A DNA stretch of 64,000 bases. It comes from Streptomyces antnestii. Its GTDB lineage: Bacteria; Actinomycetota; Actinomycetes; Streptomycetales; Streptomycetaceae. The stretch is from positions 38,224 through 102,223 of the forward strand of contig NZ_RZYA01000028.1 of assembly GCF_004005495.1 (NCBI RefSeq). Direction: 5' to 3'. Positions 44,245 through 53,424 of this stretch are shown piece after piece. The translations under genes and the position numbers were made by a program. Each line of letters starts with the position of its first letter. The first letter of the stretch is position 1. Under the pieces are notes generated by a model. It was given only the letters and a program-made list of their open reading frames with translations. It was not told the origin of the DNA and did no database searches.

Positions 44245-45162
44245 GTGAAGGCAATCGTCGCGACGGATCCGGCCGCGGAAGCAGCCGGGATCACACTCGC
44301 GGAGCGGCCTGAGCCGACGCCGGCGATCAACGACGTCGTCGTTGAAGTCCATGCGTCGGGCTTCGTCCCCGCGGAGTGGGAGTGGCCCTCGACGTGGGTC
44401 GATCGCGCCGGTCGCGATCGAGCCCCGGCGATCATCGGCCACGAGTTCACCGGAGTGGTCACCTCCCTCGGCTACGGCACGACGGGGCTCTCGCTGGGAC
44501 AGCGGGTGTTCGGGATCACGGACTGGCACCGCGATGGAACCCTGGCCGAGTACGCGGCCGTGGAGGCACGCAACCTGGCGCCGCTGCCGGGGAACGTCGA
44601 CTTCACGGTGGGTGCGAGCCTGCCGATCTCCGGCCTGACCGCGTGGCAAGGTCTGTTCCAGCACGGTCGTCTTCAGGCGGGGCAGAGCGTCCTCGCACAC
44701 GGCGCCGCCGGCGCAGTCGGGTCTGTGGTTACGCAGCTCGCCCGGGAGTTCGGCGCCTACGTCATCGGTACCGGGCGGGCGGCGGATCGCCAGGCGGCGC
44801 TCGACTTCGGCGCGAACGAGTTCCTCGACCTCGCCACCGAGGATCTCGATGACATCGGCGGGGTCGACATGGTCTTCGATGTCATCGGCGCTGACATCCA
44901 AAGGCGCTCGGCGAGAATCATCCGGCCTGGCGGGACGCTGGTGACGGTGGTCGGGCCTGTTGAGGCTCGCCCTGTCGACGGCTTGGCGGTCGACTTCGTC
45001 GTCGAGTCCGTTCCGAGTCAGCTGATGGAGATCGTCGACCGGGTGCGGGACGGGCGCCTTCGCACGCACATCGGAACCGTCGCGACCCTCGACGACGCCG
45101 TCCCTGCGCTCAACCCGACCGAGCGGCGCAAGGGCAAGACCGTCGTTCGCGTGCGCCCCTGA
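44245..45162 (+). CDS. MDR-superfamily NADP-dependent oxidoreductase (quinone reductase-like)
   Basis: A 305-residue zinc-independent alcohol-dehydrogenase-like protein. The GroES-like domain has IIGHEFTGVVTSLGYG; the Rossmann domain has VLAHGAAGAVGSVVTQLARE for NAD(P) binding, then GGVDMVFDVIG. The C-terminus LNPTERRKGKTVVRVRP is typical of the family. The catalytic zinc cysteine set of true alcohol dehydrogenases is lacking, so it is probably a quinone or enone reductase. GTG 44245 has GGAGAT upstream. Confidence 0.88.
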   Translation: MKAIVATDPAAEAAGITLAERPEPTPAINDVVVEVHASGFVPAEWEWPSTWVDRAGRDRAPAIIGHEFTGVVTSLGYGTTGLSLGQRVFGITDWHRDGTLAEYAAVEARNLAPLPGNVDFTVGASLPISGLTAWQGLFQHGRLQAGQSVLAHGAAGAVGSVVTQLAREFGAYVIGTGRAADRQAALDFGANEFLDLATEDLDDIGGVDMVFDVIGADIQRRSARIIRPGGTLVTVVGPVEARPVDGLAVDFVVESVPSQLMEIVDRVRDGRLRTHIGTVATLDDAVPALNPTERRKGKTVVRVRP

Positions 45163-45169
45163 GCGCCCT

Positions 45170-45920
45170 GGAATGGGCCAACAGCGGTGGTGGGCTGGAC
45201 GACCGCTGACCTGCCCGGTGTCGGACGAGGAAATGCCACGGACTTGAGACTGATCATGGTGACACGGCCGTGAGACAGCCAAGAAAGCCCAGGTCGCAAA
45301 AGATCGACATGCCGGACGCGGCGAGACCCTACACACCTCCTCGAACATCGACAGGGGCCCGGCACACACCCCGCGTGCCAGGCCCTGGCGTGTTCCGGGG
45401 CGACCTTCAACCGGTGCCGTGCAGGGCGCGCCGGTCGCCGGTCATCGCGCAGCGGCGGGCGGCGAGACCGTGCTCCAGCGATTCCCCGATCGACGCACAC
45501 AGCAGTTCCATGTCAGTGGCCGGCGGCAGTTCCCCGGGTACGGCCAGCCAGCGGCCCCCATCGGCGGCCAGTTACGCGTTCTGACCCCCCTCGCCATCGC
45601 GGTGAGCGAGGACAGATCGTGGGCTGGTCCGCCGGGTCGGCCCGCGGTGAGCCGATGCCCGAAGCAGAAGAGCCCGAGTGTCGGCCGGGCAAGCCGCTGC
45701 CACCTGGGCGAATCGAGCGAGCGCCGAGTACGCGTTGCTACTCGCAAAGCACGAACCCGGGCCCCTGGCCACTACCAGCGGCTTGACGCGGCTGCGCAAC
45801 ACCAGGGGCTCGGCACATCAGATGTGCGCACGCTGTGCCGTAGCCTGAGCCGCGCAATCTGACACGCACATCCCATGCCTGGCACGTAGTCAGCAGATTG
45901 CTGCCCGCTTCCTTGGAGCC
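45170..45920 (-). other. Decayed stretch with coding-like fragments on the minus strand
   Basis: Minus-strand frames include YSALARFAQVAAACPADTRA near 45700 and ELPPATDMELLCASIGESLE near 45500, in different frames, with normal Streptomyces codon bias. They may be pieces of one broken gene. No intact gene in 750 bases. Confidence 0.35.
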
Positions 45921-45923
45921 GCC

Positions 45924-46715
45924 ATGAGTTCCGACCGTTACCACTGGGATCGCTCGCACCCGGGCCTGACCGCGCTGCGCGAGGCGATCGAGCCCGTGCG
46001 CCGGCAGGTTGTCGGGCACGAAATCTACCGGGAGCTGAACTCCCTGGAGCGGGTCCGGACGTTCCAGGAGCGCCATGTGTTCGCGGTCTGGGACTTCATG
46101 TCGCTGCTCAAGTGCTTGCAGCGGCAGCTGACCTGCGTGGATCTGCCGTGGGTGCCGAGCGGACCGACCGCAAGCCGGCGGCTGATCAACGAGATCGTGC
46201 TGGTCGAGGAGAGCGACGAGCTCGGCGACGGCTACATCAGCCACTTCGAGCTCTACCTCGACGGCATGGCCCGGGCCGGGGCCGACACCGGCCCGGTGGA
46301 CGGCTTCCTGCGCCTCCTCGGCACCGGGACGGGTGTCGAGCAGGCGGCGAAGGCGGCCGGCATCCCTTCTGCGGCTGCCGAGTTCATGACGGTCACCTGG
46401 GACATCATCGAGAACGCGCCGGTGCACTGCCAGGCCGCGGCCTTCGCGTTCGGCCGTGAGGACCTGATCCCGGAGATGTTCGAGCAGGTGATCCGGATCG
46501 AGGACGTGGACAACCAGCTGACCGTGTTCAAGGACTATCTGGCGCGGCACATCGAGGTGGACGGCGAGCAGCACACGCCGATGGCCATGCAGATGCTGAT
46601 CGACCTGTGCGGTGACGACCAGGAACGCTGGACCCAGTGCGCCGACACGGTCCGCCGCGCGCTGTCGGCCCGGGTCGCGCTGTGGGACGGGATCCTCGCG
46701 GACTGCGGCGACTGA
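45924..46715 (+). CDS. DUF3050 heme-oxygenase-like protein
   Basis: ERHVFAVWDFMSLLKCLQRQ, then RRLINEIVLVEESDELGDGY and ISHFELYLDGM are the conserved blocks of DUF3050, a helical family with the heme-oxygenase-like fold whose His and Glu residues can bind a di-metal centre. The 263-residue protein is soluble. Members sit in secondary-metabolite and oxidative contexts; the reaction is unknown. ATG 45924 follows TTGGAGCC. Confidence 0.85.
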   Translation: MSSDRYHWDRSHPGLTALREAIEPVRRQVVGHEIYRELNSLERVRTFQERHVFAVWDFMSLLKCLQRQLTCVDLPWVPSGPTASRRLINEIVLVEESDELGDGYISHFELYLDGMARAGADTGPVDGFLRLLGTGTGVEQAAKAAGIPSAAAEFMTVTWDIIENAPVHCQAAAFAFGREDLIPEMFEQVIRIEDVDNQLTVFKDYLARHIEVDGEQHTPMAMQMLIDLCGDDQERWTQCADTVRRALSARVALWDGILADCGD

Positions 46716-46965
46716 CGCACGAGCGGCCCGCTCCCGCAGGGCGGCTGTCACCGAATCAGGTGGCCGCCGGCGGGGAATGCGAACTGGCCGCTGACAGTTC
46801 CGGCATGTCGGTTGCATCGGTGCTTCAGAAGTAGGCCGGCGCGACCTCAAGCATCAGCTCCCCGACCGCAAGGACGCCGACAAAATAGGCTCACTGCCGG
46901 ATCGGAGAACCGACCCCGCCCCGGTACAGGGTCGCAGCCGCGACGTCCCTCCACCGTCGCGAACC

Positions 46966-47481
46966 CTACGGGCGCCACCGGATCCCCCTGCGTGGCCCAC
47001 GCAGTATCTCTTTCAACTCAGCCCGCATCGCGTCCTCCAGCACGGACAGCCCGTTGCCCAACCGCGCCGCGACGCCGCTCTCCTCCACCGACACGCGCCC
47101 GTCGCGGAGTTGGGCCTCAACAGCCGCGAAAGCGGCCTGCACCTCGTCGAGCGCCAGTCGTACCGGTTCCGAGGCGATCAAAGAGGCCTCCACTGACCAC
47201 TTCTGCGCCGATCGGCGCAGACCTGCGAGATCGTCTGTGCCAGCACCCGCGCCCGACAGTGCCTCGCGCCACTGCCGGAAGACCACCAGCAGATCTCTGA
47301 ACAGCGGCTTCTTGTCGGCAAGCCACCGCACCTGCTCCTGGTGGGTGCGTTCCTCTCGCTGCATTCGCGTCTGCGCGCGCTGGGCAAGCCACGCTCCCGC
47401 GAATCCCGCGAGAGCACCAACCGTCGTCCCGAGCAGTCCAGTTAACGCAGCATCCACACCGCGCGTTTTATCACACCACAT
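46966..47481 (-). CDS. Hypothetical single-pass membrane coiled-coil protein (171 aa)
   Basis: One N-terminal helix (ALTGLLGTTVGALAGFAGAW) followed by about 130 residues of charged helix (QRAQTRMQREERTHQEQVRW). This layout is common in small Streptomyces proteins of unknown function. ATG 47481 or GTG 47457 are both possible starts. No operon partner. Confidence 0.6.
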   Translation of the reverse strand: MWCDKTRGVDAALTGLLGTTVGALAGFAGAWLAQRAQTRMQREERTHQEQVRWLADKKPLFRDLLVVFRQWREALSGAGAGTDDLAGLRRSAQKWSVEASLIASEPVRLALDEVQAAFAAVEAQLRDGRVSVEESGVAARLGNGLSVLEDAMRAELKEILRGPRRGIRWRP

Positions 47482-47679
47482 GCCCGTGCCTTGGCCGCGA
47501 TTCACGGCGCTACCACCTGGCCCGGGCCGGGGGCCGTCCCGCTCGGCCCTGACGGCGGTGCGGCGACATCGAAGACGGATCACTCGCAGTGCGGACACCG
47601 GTCGCCGCGCGGCCCCGGGTTCCACGACCATCCGGTGCGTGATCCGAGGGGCCGCCTGGCAGCGTCTTAAGACCCGCTC

Positions 47680-47964
47680 GTGGCACACACCCTCGATGAA
47701 CTGGTCGAGAGACAGCAGGCAGCGAACGCGGCACACCACGTGGTGCCGCGCCTGCGCAACGAGTTCGGTCCCGACCGCGGCCCCCGTGGTCCGGGGCGCA
47801 GACGACGACGTACGAGACGGCATGGCGCGCGTGGCGGGACCTGGCCCGGGACACGCAGGCCACGGTCACGCAGTACACGAAGGGAGCAGGGCATCGCCCG
47901 GCACGACGCTGAGGCGGACGTGAAGGCGAAGGCCCGCGCCGGAGAGGCGCCTTCCGAGCCATAG
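47680..47964 (+). pseudogene. Hypothetical gene with two compensating frameshifts
   Basis: The GTG start reads AHTLDELVERQQAANAAHHV..., and the end reads EQGIARHDAEADVKAKARAG in the same frame, but the middle (SGAQTTTYETAWRAWRDLAR, DTQATVTQYT) is good coding sequence in another frame. Single-base changes near 47775 and 47882 restore a continuous about 95-residue charged helical protein. Confidence 0.55.
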
Positions 47965-48402
47965 ACGCAAGGCCTGACGCCGAGCTCGGCCCACCCAGCT
48001 CGGCCTACCCAACTGATGGAGCCCGCCCGGCTGGAAGAGGCGCTGAAGCAGCTCCGGGCGGGGCTCGCTCCGATCCTCGCGCGAGCGCGCTTGCCACCGC
48101 CTGCGCGACCCGGCCATTCGAGTGACCATGGAACCGCGGCGAGGGCGCTGGGTGCGCAGGCTCATCCCCTCACCGCTATAGCAGTCGCTTCGCCAACACC
48201 ACAGCGGCCGCGCAGGGCTCCGGCAAACAGACACCCCGCCCCCGGTCGACAGCCATGTATCCGGTGAAGTTCCCGGACTCAGACAGTGCGAGAGGGCTTT
48301 CCAACTGCATAGATAGCAGTGGGTGATTGATCGAGATGCAGAGGGTGACGGAGCCTGTTTCGCTGATGTGGCCCGCTCTTCCTCATCACCCAAGGAGTGA
48401 TC

Positions 48403-48594
48403 ATGAGCGCTGCAGGCGAGTCGAGTCGTGGTACCCAGCAGATGCGTGCTCAGGCCGCGGACCTGGAACGGGCCGCGGAACGCGCCACTGACCCGCAGGA
48501 GCGTCAGCGTCTGAAGGACCAGGCCCGCCAGCTCAAGGAGCAGAGCGAGCACGCAGGCGGCACGGGCAAGCCGGACATCGACCCGATGGTGTAG
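48403..48594 (+). CDS. DUF6381-like small hydrophilic protein (63 aa)
   Basis: A short, charged, all-helical protein (TQQMRAQAADLERAAERATD, then QRLKDQARQLKEQSEH). AAGGAG lies 6 bases before the ATG. It resembles the DUF6381 family of small actinomycete proteins of unknown role, sometimes under stress control. An ATG two codons upstream is less well placed. Confidence 0.65.
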   Translation: MSAAGESSRGTQQMRAQAADLERAAERATDPQERQRLKDQARQLKEQSEHAGGTGKPDIDPMV

Positions 48595-48744
48595 TTCCGG
48601 CAGTTCCGAGCACAGACACCGGCCGGTGGCCGGCCTCCGTGGCATTCCGTCACGCGAGAGGCCCCCGGCCGGTCACTGCTGCTCTCCCACTCAAGAACAA
48701 CGCCTTCGCCGCCATCGACACCAGCAACGGATCCCGCCGGCCAC

Positions 48745-49155
48745 TCAGCCGCTCTGATGTGCGCGTGCGGCTGTCACCGACTCCTCCAGCGCGGCCATCA
48801 GCTCCACCGCCGGCCCGGGCTCGGGCGGCGCGGCCAGTCGGCCACCGGACACCTTCGCCTCGACCAGCTGCGCAAGTGCGTGACGGTACTCGTCTTGCAG
48901 CTGGTCGACCTCGACACCCGCGAGTTCGCGCATCAGGACCTCGGCGAGCCCCAACTCCCGTTCGGTGACCGGTGCGGACGGGGCAAGTCCCCCGGATCGC
49001 GCAGTTCGTCCTGCCCCAGCAGTGTCTGGAGGATGAGCACGCCGTGGCGTGGCCGCAGCAGGCCGATCCGTTCCCTGGAGCGGAAGGCGACCTTGCACAC
49101 GCAGACCTGTTCCGTGCGGGCGCGCGCCTCGACGAGTAGCGCGTACGGCCGGTCG
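48745..49155 (-). pseudogene. Ku-type end-joining protein, C-terminal fragment with frameshift
   Basis: The minus strand reads RPYALLVEARARTEQVCVCK, VAFRSRERIGLLRPRHGVLI and then, after a frame change near 48985, APVTERELGLAEVLMRELAG to a stop at 48745: the C-terminal half of an actinobacterial Ku. The N-terminal half is missing; the break near 49155 is followed within 70 bases by the terminal-protein remnant on the other strand. Confidence 0.75.
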
Positions 49156-49224
49156 TTTCAGGGGTGGGGGTCCTGGTGCGGCGCCACGGTGCTGCACGGC
49201 GCCCCGGGGCCGCCGGCGGCGCCG

Positions 49225-49410
49225 GACCGCTCCGCCGTTCCCGAACCCCGCTCCCGCTCGAACATCTCGGAGCGTCCGATCGTCGTCCGGTACGGGTGGG
49301 CCGACCTGGTGGATGCCTGGGCGGCCCAGGACGAGAGCACGCTGGACGAGATCAGGGACGACATCATCACCGGCCTCGCGGCGAGCGCGGGATCGGCTGA
49401 CTTTCCATGT
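49225..49410 (+). pseudogene. C-terminal remnant of a terminal protein-like gene
   Basis: DRSAVPEPRSRSNISERPIV, then VRYGWADLVDAWAAQDESTL aligns almost residue for residue with the C-terminus of the product at 43253 (DQSAVPQSRARTNITERSIT, VRYVWADMVDAWAAQDANLM). The N-terminal DNA-binding part is absent. Confidence 0.7.
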
Positions 49411-49602
49411 CTTCGGCCCCGCAGAACGTGCTGCGGACGGCCGGGAACTAGGGCCGACGCGACAGGTGGGATCGGGTACGCCGCATGCAGTTTTTCAGCC
49501 ATATTTCACATGGTTGAGGGTGGTACGCACGGATTCCGCTTCTGTGGCGGACCTGATCGTCCAGCATGAGGAATTCCGGTTCCATCCACTGAAGGGGTCT
49601 GC

Positions 49603-51201
49603 GTGACCAGTTACAGGCCAGATGTTCTCATTGTCGGTTCGGGCCCGGTGGGGACTGCGTTGGCGCATCAGCTCGTGATGAAAGAGGGGCTGGACGTGCT
49701 GATGATTGATGCTGGTGACCAGGAGTCCACCAGGTACGGGGAGAACCTCCGTAACGCGGGCCGGTATCGGAAGGAAGTCGACCCGTTCGTCAACGTGATC
49801 AAAGGCGCCTTGAGCCCGGTATCGACCTTTCCGCCGCCGCCCTCCTTCAGCCCCTTCGGGGGCGGCTCCGTGACCGGCCCCGGTCACAACCCGGAGCAGA
49901 ACGCGCCCACCAACCTCCGCGGAGCTGCGGTCACGCGGGCGGTCGGTGGCATGGGGACCATCTGGGCGTGTGGAGTGCCGCAGTTCGTTCCGGAGGTGGA
50001 GCTCACCTGGAAGGGGCAGAAGTACCCGATCGACGCGGCGACGCTGGAGAGCCAGTACCAGAAGGCGGGCGATCTGCTCGGCCGGTCACTTGACGCGTTC
50101 CAGGGCTCCGTCCGCCATCAGGCCGCCAAGAAAACCCTCCTGGCGGCCGGTCACAACACCGTGACCGAACTCCCGCTGGCCGCGCGGGTCACGGCCGACG
50201 GAAGGATCGTCTGGGCCGGCTCCGACACACTGCTCGGCCCGCTGAGCGACCCTGCCTACAAGCCCGAGGCAGGCAGCTTCACACTGCTGCCCCAGCACTT
50301 GTGCACCAAGCTCCGGGTCGAGACGGACGGCGAGCGCTGGCGTGTGGCCGGTGTCGAGGTGAGCAATCTCGCGGACCAGGGAGAGGAGGTCGACATCGTC
50401 GCCAAGGCGTACGTCGTCGCAGGCGGCGCCGTGCTCACTCCGCAACTGCTGTCGGCTTCGGGCCTCGAGGAACATCTGCCGGCTCTCGGCCGCTACCTGA
50501 CCGACTCACCGGTTGCCTTCTGCCAGGTGGTGTTGAAGAAAGAGATCATTGACGGGCTCCCCAAACTGGTGACCGAAGATGCACTGACGCGCATCCAGGC
50601 ACACCAGAAGCAGCACCCCCAAGACCCGCTGCCGATCCCGTTCGATGACGCCCCGCCCAACCTCTTCATCCCGCCGACCGAGGACAGGCCCTGGCACGCC
50701 CAGATCCAGCGTGCCGCCTTCTCGCATGGGGAGGTCGGCCCTCAGGTCGACGACCGAGTCGTTCTCGACTTGCGTTGGTACGGCATCTGCCGGCCGCGTG
50801 AGGAGAACAGGGTGAGCTTCAGTTCCACCGTCAAGGACGTCTACGGGATGCCCCACCCCACGTTCGACTTCACGCCCAGCAAGGAAGACGATGCCAACGC
50901 GCAAGCCATGATGAACCACATGACCGAGGTGGCCAACGCCCTCGGCGGGTACCTGCCCGGTTCGTACCCGCAGTTCCTCGACCCCGGGACCGGTCAGCAG
51001 ACGGCCGGCACCACCCGCATGGGCACCGACCGGCAGACCAGCGTCGTCGACTCCGACTCCCGGGTCTGGGCCTTCGACAACCTTTACCTGGGCGGCAACG
51101 GGCTGCACCCCTTCGGCAACGCGTCCAGTCCCACACTGACCAGCATCGCAACAGCCCTCCACGCGACCGACGCGATCAACGCGACGGTCAAGAACGCCTA
51201 A
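49603..51201 (+). CDS. Pyranose oxidase-like GMC flavoprotein
   Basis: A 532-residue GMC-fold enzyme. FAD binding begins VLIVGSGPVGTALAHQLV near residue 9. AVTRAVGGMGTIWACG corresponds to the pyranose 2-oxidase segment that carries the FAD-linking His in fungi, here replaced by Ile, so FAD is probably non-covalent. The C-terminal GGNGLHPFGNASSPTLTSIA carries the catalytic His/Asn pair. It likely oxidises a sugar or C-glycoside at a ring hydroxyl with oxygen or a quinone. No signal peptide: cytoplasmic. GTG 49603 follows GAAGGGG. Confidence 0.85.
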   Translation: MTSYRPDVLIVGSGPVGTALAHQLVMKEGLDVLMIDAGDQESTRYGENLRNAGRYRKEVDPFVNVIKGALSPVSTFPPPPSFSPFGGGSVTGPGHNPEQNAPTNLRGAAVTRAVGGMGTIWACGVPQFVPEVELTWKGQKYPIDAATLESQYQKAGDLLGRSLDAFQGSVRHQAAKKTLLAAGHNTVTELPLAARVTADGRIVWAGSDTLLGPLSDPAYKPEAGSFTLLPQHLCTKLRVETDGERWRVAGVEVSNLADQGEEVDIVAKAYVVAGGAVLTPQLLSASGLEEHLPALGRYLTDSPVAFCQVVLKKEIIDGLPKLVTEDALTRIQAHQKQHPQDPLPIPFDDAPPNLFIPPTEDRPWHAQIQRAAFSHGEVGPQVDDRVVLDLRWYGICRPREENRVSFSSTVKDVYGMPHPTFDFTPSKEDDANAQAMMNHMTEVANALGGYLPGSYPQFLDPGTGQQTAGTTRMGTDRQTSVVDSDSRVWAFDNLYLGGNGLHPFGNASSPTLTSIATALHATDAINATVKNA

Positions 51202-51210
51202 CCTTGTTCT

Positions 51211-51606
51211 TTATCTTCGGCGTTCGGCTGCCGGGTCGGGCGGGCCCATGAATGCGTCGAGCTCTTCGATGATCTTGCGGAGCTCGCGGGCTCCGCGATG
51301 CGACATTGCTCGGATCACGCCGTCGAGTAGGGCACGGCCTTCGAGAGGGTTGCCGCAGCAGTACCAGTGCACATTGCCGAACTCGTCGTCGTGCCAGAGC
51401 TCGCGCTCGGGGCGATGGACGTAGTCCTTCCACAGGCGCAATGCCGTGCTGATATCGCCTGGCTGGAGGTAGTTCCGCGTGCGTTCGAGGCGAACGATCT
51501 CGGAGAGCGCTCGCGGGGAGAGGCGGTCGATGGCCGGCCTTGAGCGTGGTGACTGGTGCCGGTCCGGGATGCCGGCCCGGATGTGTCCTGGCCGTCTACG
51601 CGGCAT
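51211..51606 (-). CDS. Hypothetical protein (131 aa)
   Basis: A soluble protein with LRLWKDYVHRPERELWHDDE, a FGNVHWYCCGNPLEGRALLD block and a charged tail. It is a conserved-looking actinomycete type but unnamed; I cannot assign a role. It converges on the pyranose oxidase gene 10 bases away. A start farther in (ATG or GTG near 51540) is possible because the first 25 residues are basic and low in complexity. Confidence 0.55.
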   Translation of the reverse strand: MPRRRPGHIRAGIPDRHQSPRSRPAIDRLSPRALSEIVRLERTRNYLQPGDISTALRLWKDYVHRPERELWHDDEFGNVHWYCCGNPLEGRALLDGVIRAMSHRGARELRKIIEELDAFMGPPDPAAERRR

Positions 51607-51705
51607 GGACCTTTCGGTTGGTCGTCATGCCTGACATGGTGCCACGATCTCGAACGGTGTCTCGAACGGGTTTCGCTCGCCCGGGGATTCGTCGGACGTG
51701 GGGGC

Positions 51706-51764
51706 GGCCTTCGTCTGATCATGTGCTCCGACCAAGGAGTACACGTGACCACGACGAAGGCCGT
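51706..51764. repeat. Imperfect hairpin with 11-bp perfect outer arms
   Basis: CGGCCTTCGTC at 51706-51716 and its complement at 51754-51764, with partly pairing inner bases (GTGCTCC/GGAGTAC). It lies directly before the IS701-like remnant and may be part of its leader. Confidence 0.45.
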
Positions 51765-51787
51765 GAGGGCGAGCCTGCTGCATCACG

Positions 51788-51860
51788 ATGATCCGGCGGG
51801 AAGCGTTCGCGGAAGCATCACGCTTCCGGGGAGAGTTCTACGAGTGCCTGGCCGCGGCCT
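51788..51860 (+). pseudogene. IS701-like transposase, N-terminal remnant
   Basis: MIRREAFAEASRFRGEFYEC is the start of a widespread Streptomyces IS701-type transposase. After about 22 codons it is replaced by the repeated Cys-containing gene fragment at 51867. Confidence 0.5.
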
Positions 51861-51866
51861 GTGGCG

Positions 51867-52080
51867 CCCCGGTACGCGCCACACGGGCCATCGACACCCC
51901 CGCCCACGGGGGCCGGTGGCTCGACCTGTGCCGCACCTGCATGATCACCCAGCACCAAGCAGCCACCCGCCCCGCACGTACCGCTCACCGAGACCATGGC
52001 CGCCGTCCGCGAGGCGGCCCGCCGCGCCGGCGTCTCGGCGGCCGTCGTGCTGCTCGTCGACCCCGTGCACGAGACGCCCG
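51867..52080 (+). repeat. Direct repeat of a broken hypothetical gene, copy A
   Basis: About 214 bases closely matching 59171-59389. The first part reads RATRAIDTPAHGGRWLDLCR-TC in one frame; the last part TMAAVREAARRAGVSAAVVL-LVDPVHETPA is in another, so the gene is frameshifted. Confidence 0.7.
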
Positions 52081-52242
52081 CGTCCGTACACGCCAGAGCG
52101 GGGCCGGCCGGGGTCCGGCGGGCGCCGGGTGAGAAGACGATCACTCTCCGGGAAGGACGCGCCGACGGACGGAAGGCGCTCAGGCACCGAAGACTGACGG
52201 GCCGACCCCGCCACAGATCATGCTGATGCATCTCATTCGTTG

Positions 52243-52259
52243 TTGCAAGTTCTTCGCAA
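52243..52259. promoter_or_regulatory. Nur box upstream of the superoxide dismutase gene
   Basis: TTGCAA-GTTCT-TCGCAA matches the nickel regulator Nur consensus tTGCaa-N5-ttGCAA with one base off. It lies 55 bases before the start codon. Confidence 0.7.
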
Positions 52260-52313
52260 TAGAGGCATAGGCTGTCCCCTGACGATCACTCACCCGGAAA
52301 GGGGACGTGCCTG

Positions 52314-52919
52314 ATGGGCACTTACGCGCTTCCCGACCTGCCCTACGACTACGCCGCGCTGGAACCGGCCATCACCGGGCAGATCCTGGAACTGCACCAC
52401 GCCAAGCACCACGCCGCCTACGTCAAGGGCGCCAACGACACCCTGGAGCAGATCGCCGAGGCCCGCGACAAGGACCAGATCATCCCGACCTCGCTGGTCG
52501 GGCTGGAGAAGACCTTCGCCTTCAACCTGTCCGGCCACGTCCTGCACTCGATCTTCTGGCAGAACCTCTCCCCGGACGGCGGCGACCGCCCCGACGGCGC
52601 CCTCGCCGACGCCATCGACGAACACCTCGGCGGCTTCGAGGCGTTCAAGAAGCAGCTCACCGTCGCGACCGCGTCCGTCCAGGGCTCCGGCTGGGGTGTA
52701 CTCGCCTGGGAGCCCCTCGGCAAGCGCCTGATCGTGGAGCAGGTCTACGACCACCACGGCAACGTCGGCCAGGGCAGCACCCCGCTGCTGGTCTTCGACG
52801 CCTGGGAGCACGCCTACTACCTGCAATACAAGAACGTCCGCCCCGACTACGTCACCAAGCTCTGGGACCTGGTCAACTGGGAAGACGTCACAGCCCGCTT
52901 CGCGGCAGCCAACCTCTGA
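52314..52919 (+). CDS. sodF: Iron (Fe/Mn-family) superoxide dismutase
   Basis: A 201-residue Fe/Mn-type enzyme that converts superoxide to oxygen and hydrogen peroxide. Metal ligands are visible: His in LELHHAKHH (near residue 27), His in NLSGHVLHS (near 75), and Asp and His in FDAWEHAYYLQY (near 160-165). In Streptomyces the iron enzyme is repressed by Nur when nickel is present and the nickel enzyme takes over; the Nur box at 52243 fits this. GAAAGGGGA precedes the ATG. No signal peptide. Confidence 0.92.
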   Translation: MGTYALPDLPYDYAALEPAITGQILELHHAKHHAAYVKGANDTLEQIAEARDKDQIIPTSLVGLEKTFAFNLSGHVLHSIFWQNLSPDGGDRPDGALADAIDEHLGGFEAFKKQLTVATASVQGSGWGVLAWEPLGKRLIVEQVYDHHGNVGQGSTPLLVFDAWEHAYYLQYKNVRPDYVTKLWDLVNWEDVTARFAAANL

Positions 52920-52929
52920 CCTACGGCAC

Positions 52930-53377
52930 GGGGGTTGAGGAACATCGGAGCGCGAGGGCTACGTCATGGAGCCCGTGTACTGGGACGCCGGCACCGCCCG
53001 CCTGCTGCCCCGGCCGATCAAGGGCCGCACGCGCGGGCCGGTGTTCGTCACCCACCGCAAGCCGGGTCCCAGCAAGGTCCTCGCGCCGCGTGACGTGTGC
53101 CCGCACACCGGGCTGGTCCGGCTGTCGTACGGCCAGGCCCGCGCCCTGTTCGACGCCCACACCGCAGTCGGCGGGGTGCCGGGCACAGGCTGGGGCCTGC
53201 ACGAAATGCCGCCATTCTGGTCTCACCCACCTCGGCGAGGCCGGGGCCGGCCTGCCCATGCTGATGGCGAAGTCCCGGCACAGGCAGCCGGAGAACGTAC
53301 GGCGCTGCTTCCGCCCCTCGGCGGAGGCGATCGCCGAGGTCACCAGCCTGCTCGCGCCCAAAGACAGCAGACGCTGA
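52930..53377 (+). pseudogene. Site-specific recombinase, C-terminal fragment with frameshift
   Basis: MEPVYWDAGTARLLPRPIKG and LSYGQARALFDAHTAVGGVP lead to LHE; after a frame change near 53205 it continues RHSGLTHLGEAGAGLPMLMA, KSRHRQPENVRRCF. H/R-H-SGLTHLGE and the K-SRH pattern are those of tyrosine recombinases of Streptomyces elements. The N-terminal part and the expected Tyr region are lost or altered. Confidence 0.65.
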
Positions 53378-53424
53378 GGTCTTGGCCAAGGCTGAAGCGT
53401 ACGACCGAAACTCGTCGACTTCAC

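Noticed and set aside
44125..45369. Long minus-strand frame opposite the MDR oxidoreductase
   Set aside because: Antisense of a well-conserved enzyme, with no domain of its own.
45508..45520. ATGTCAGTGG as a PafBC site
   Set aside because: Lacks the leading TTG and a matching -10.
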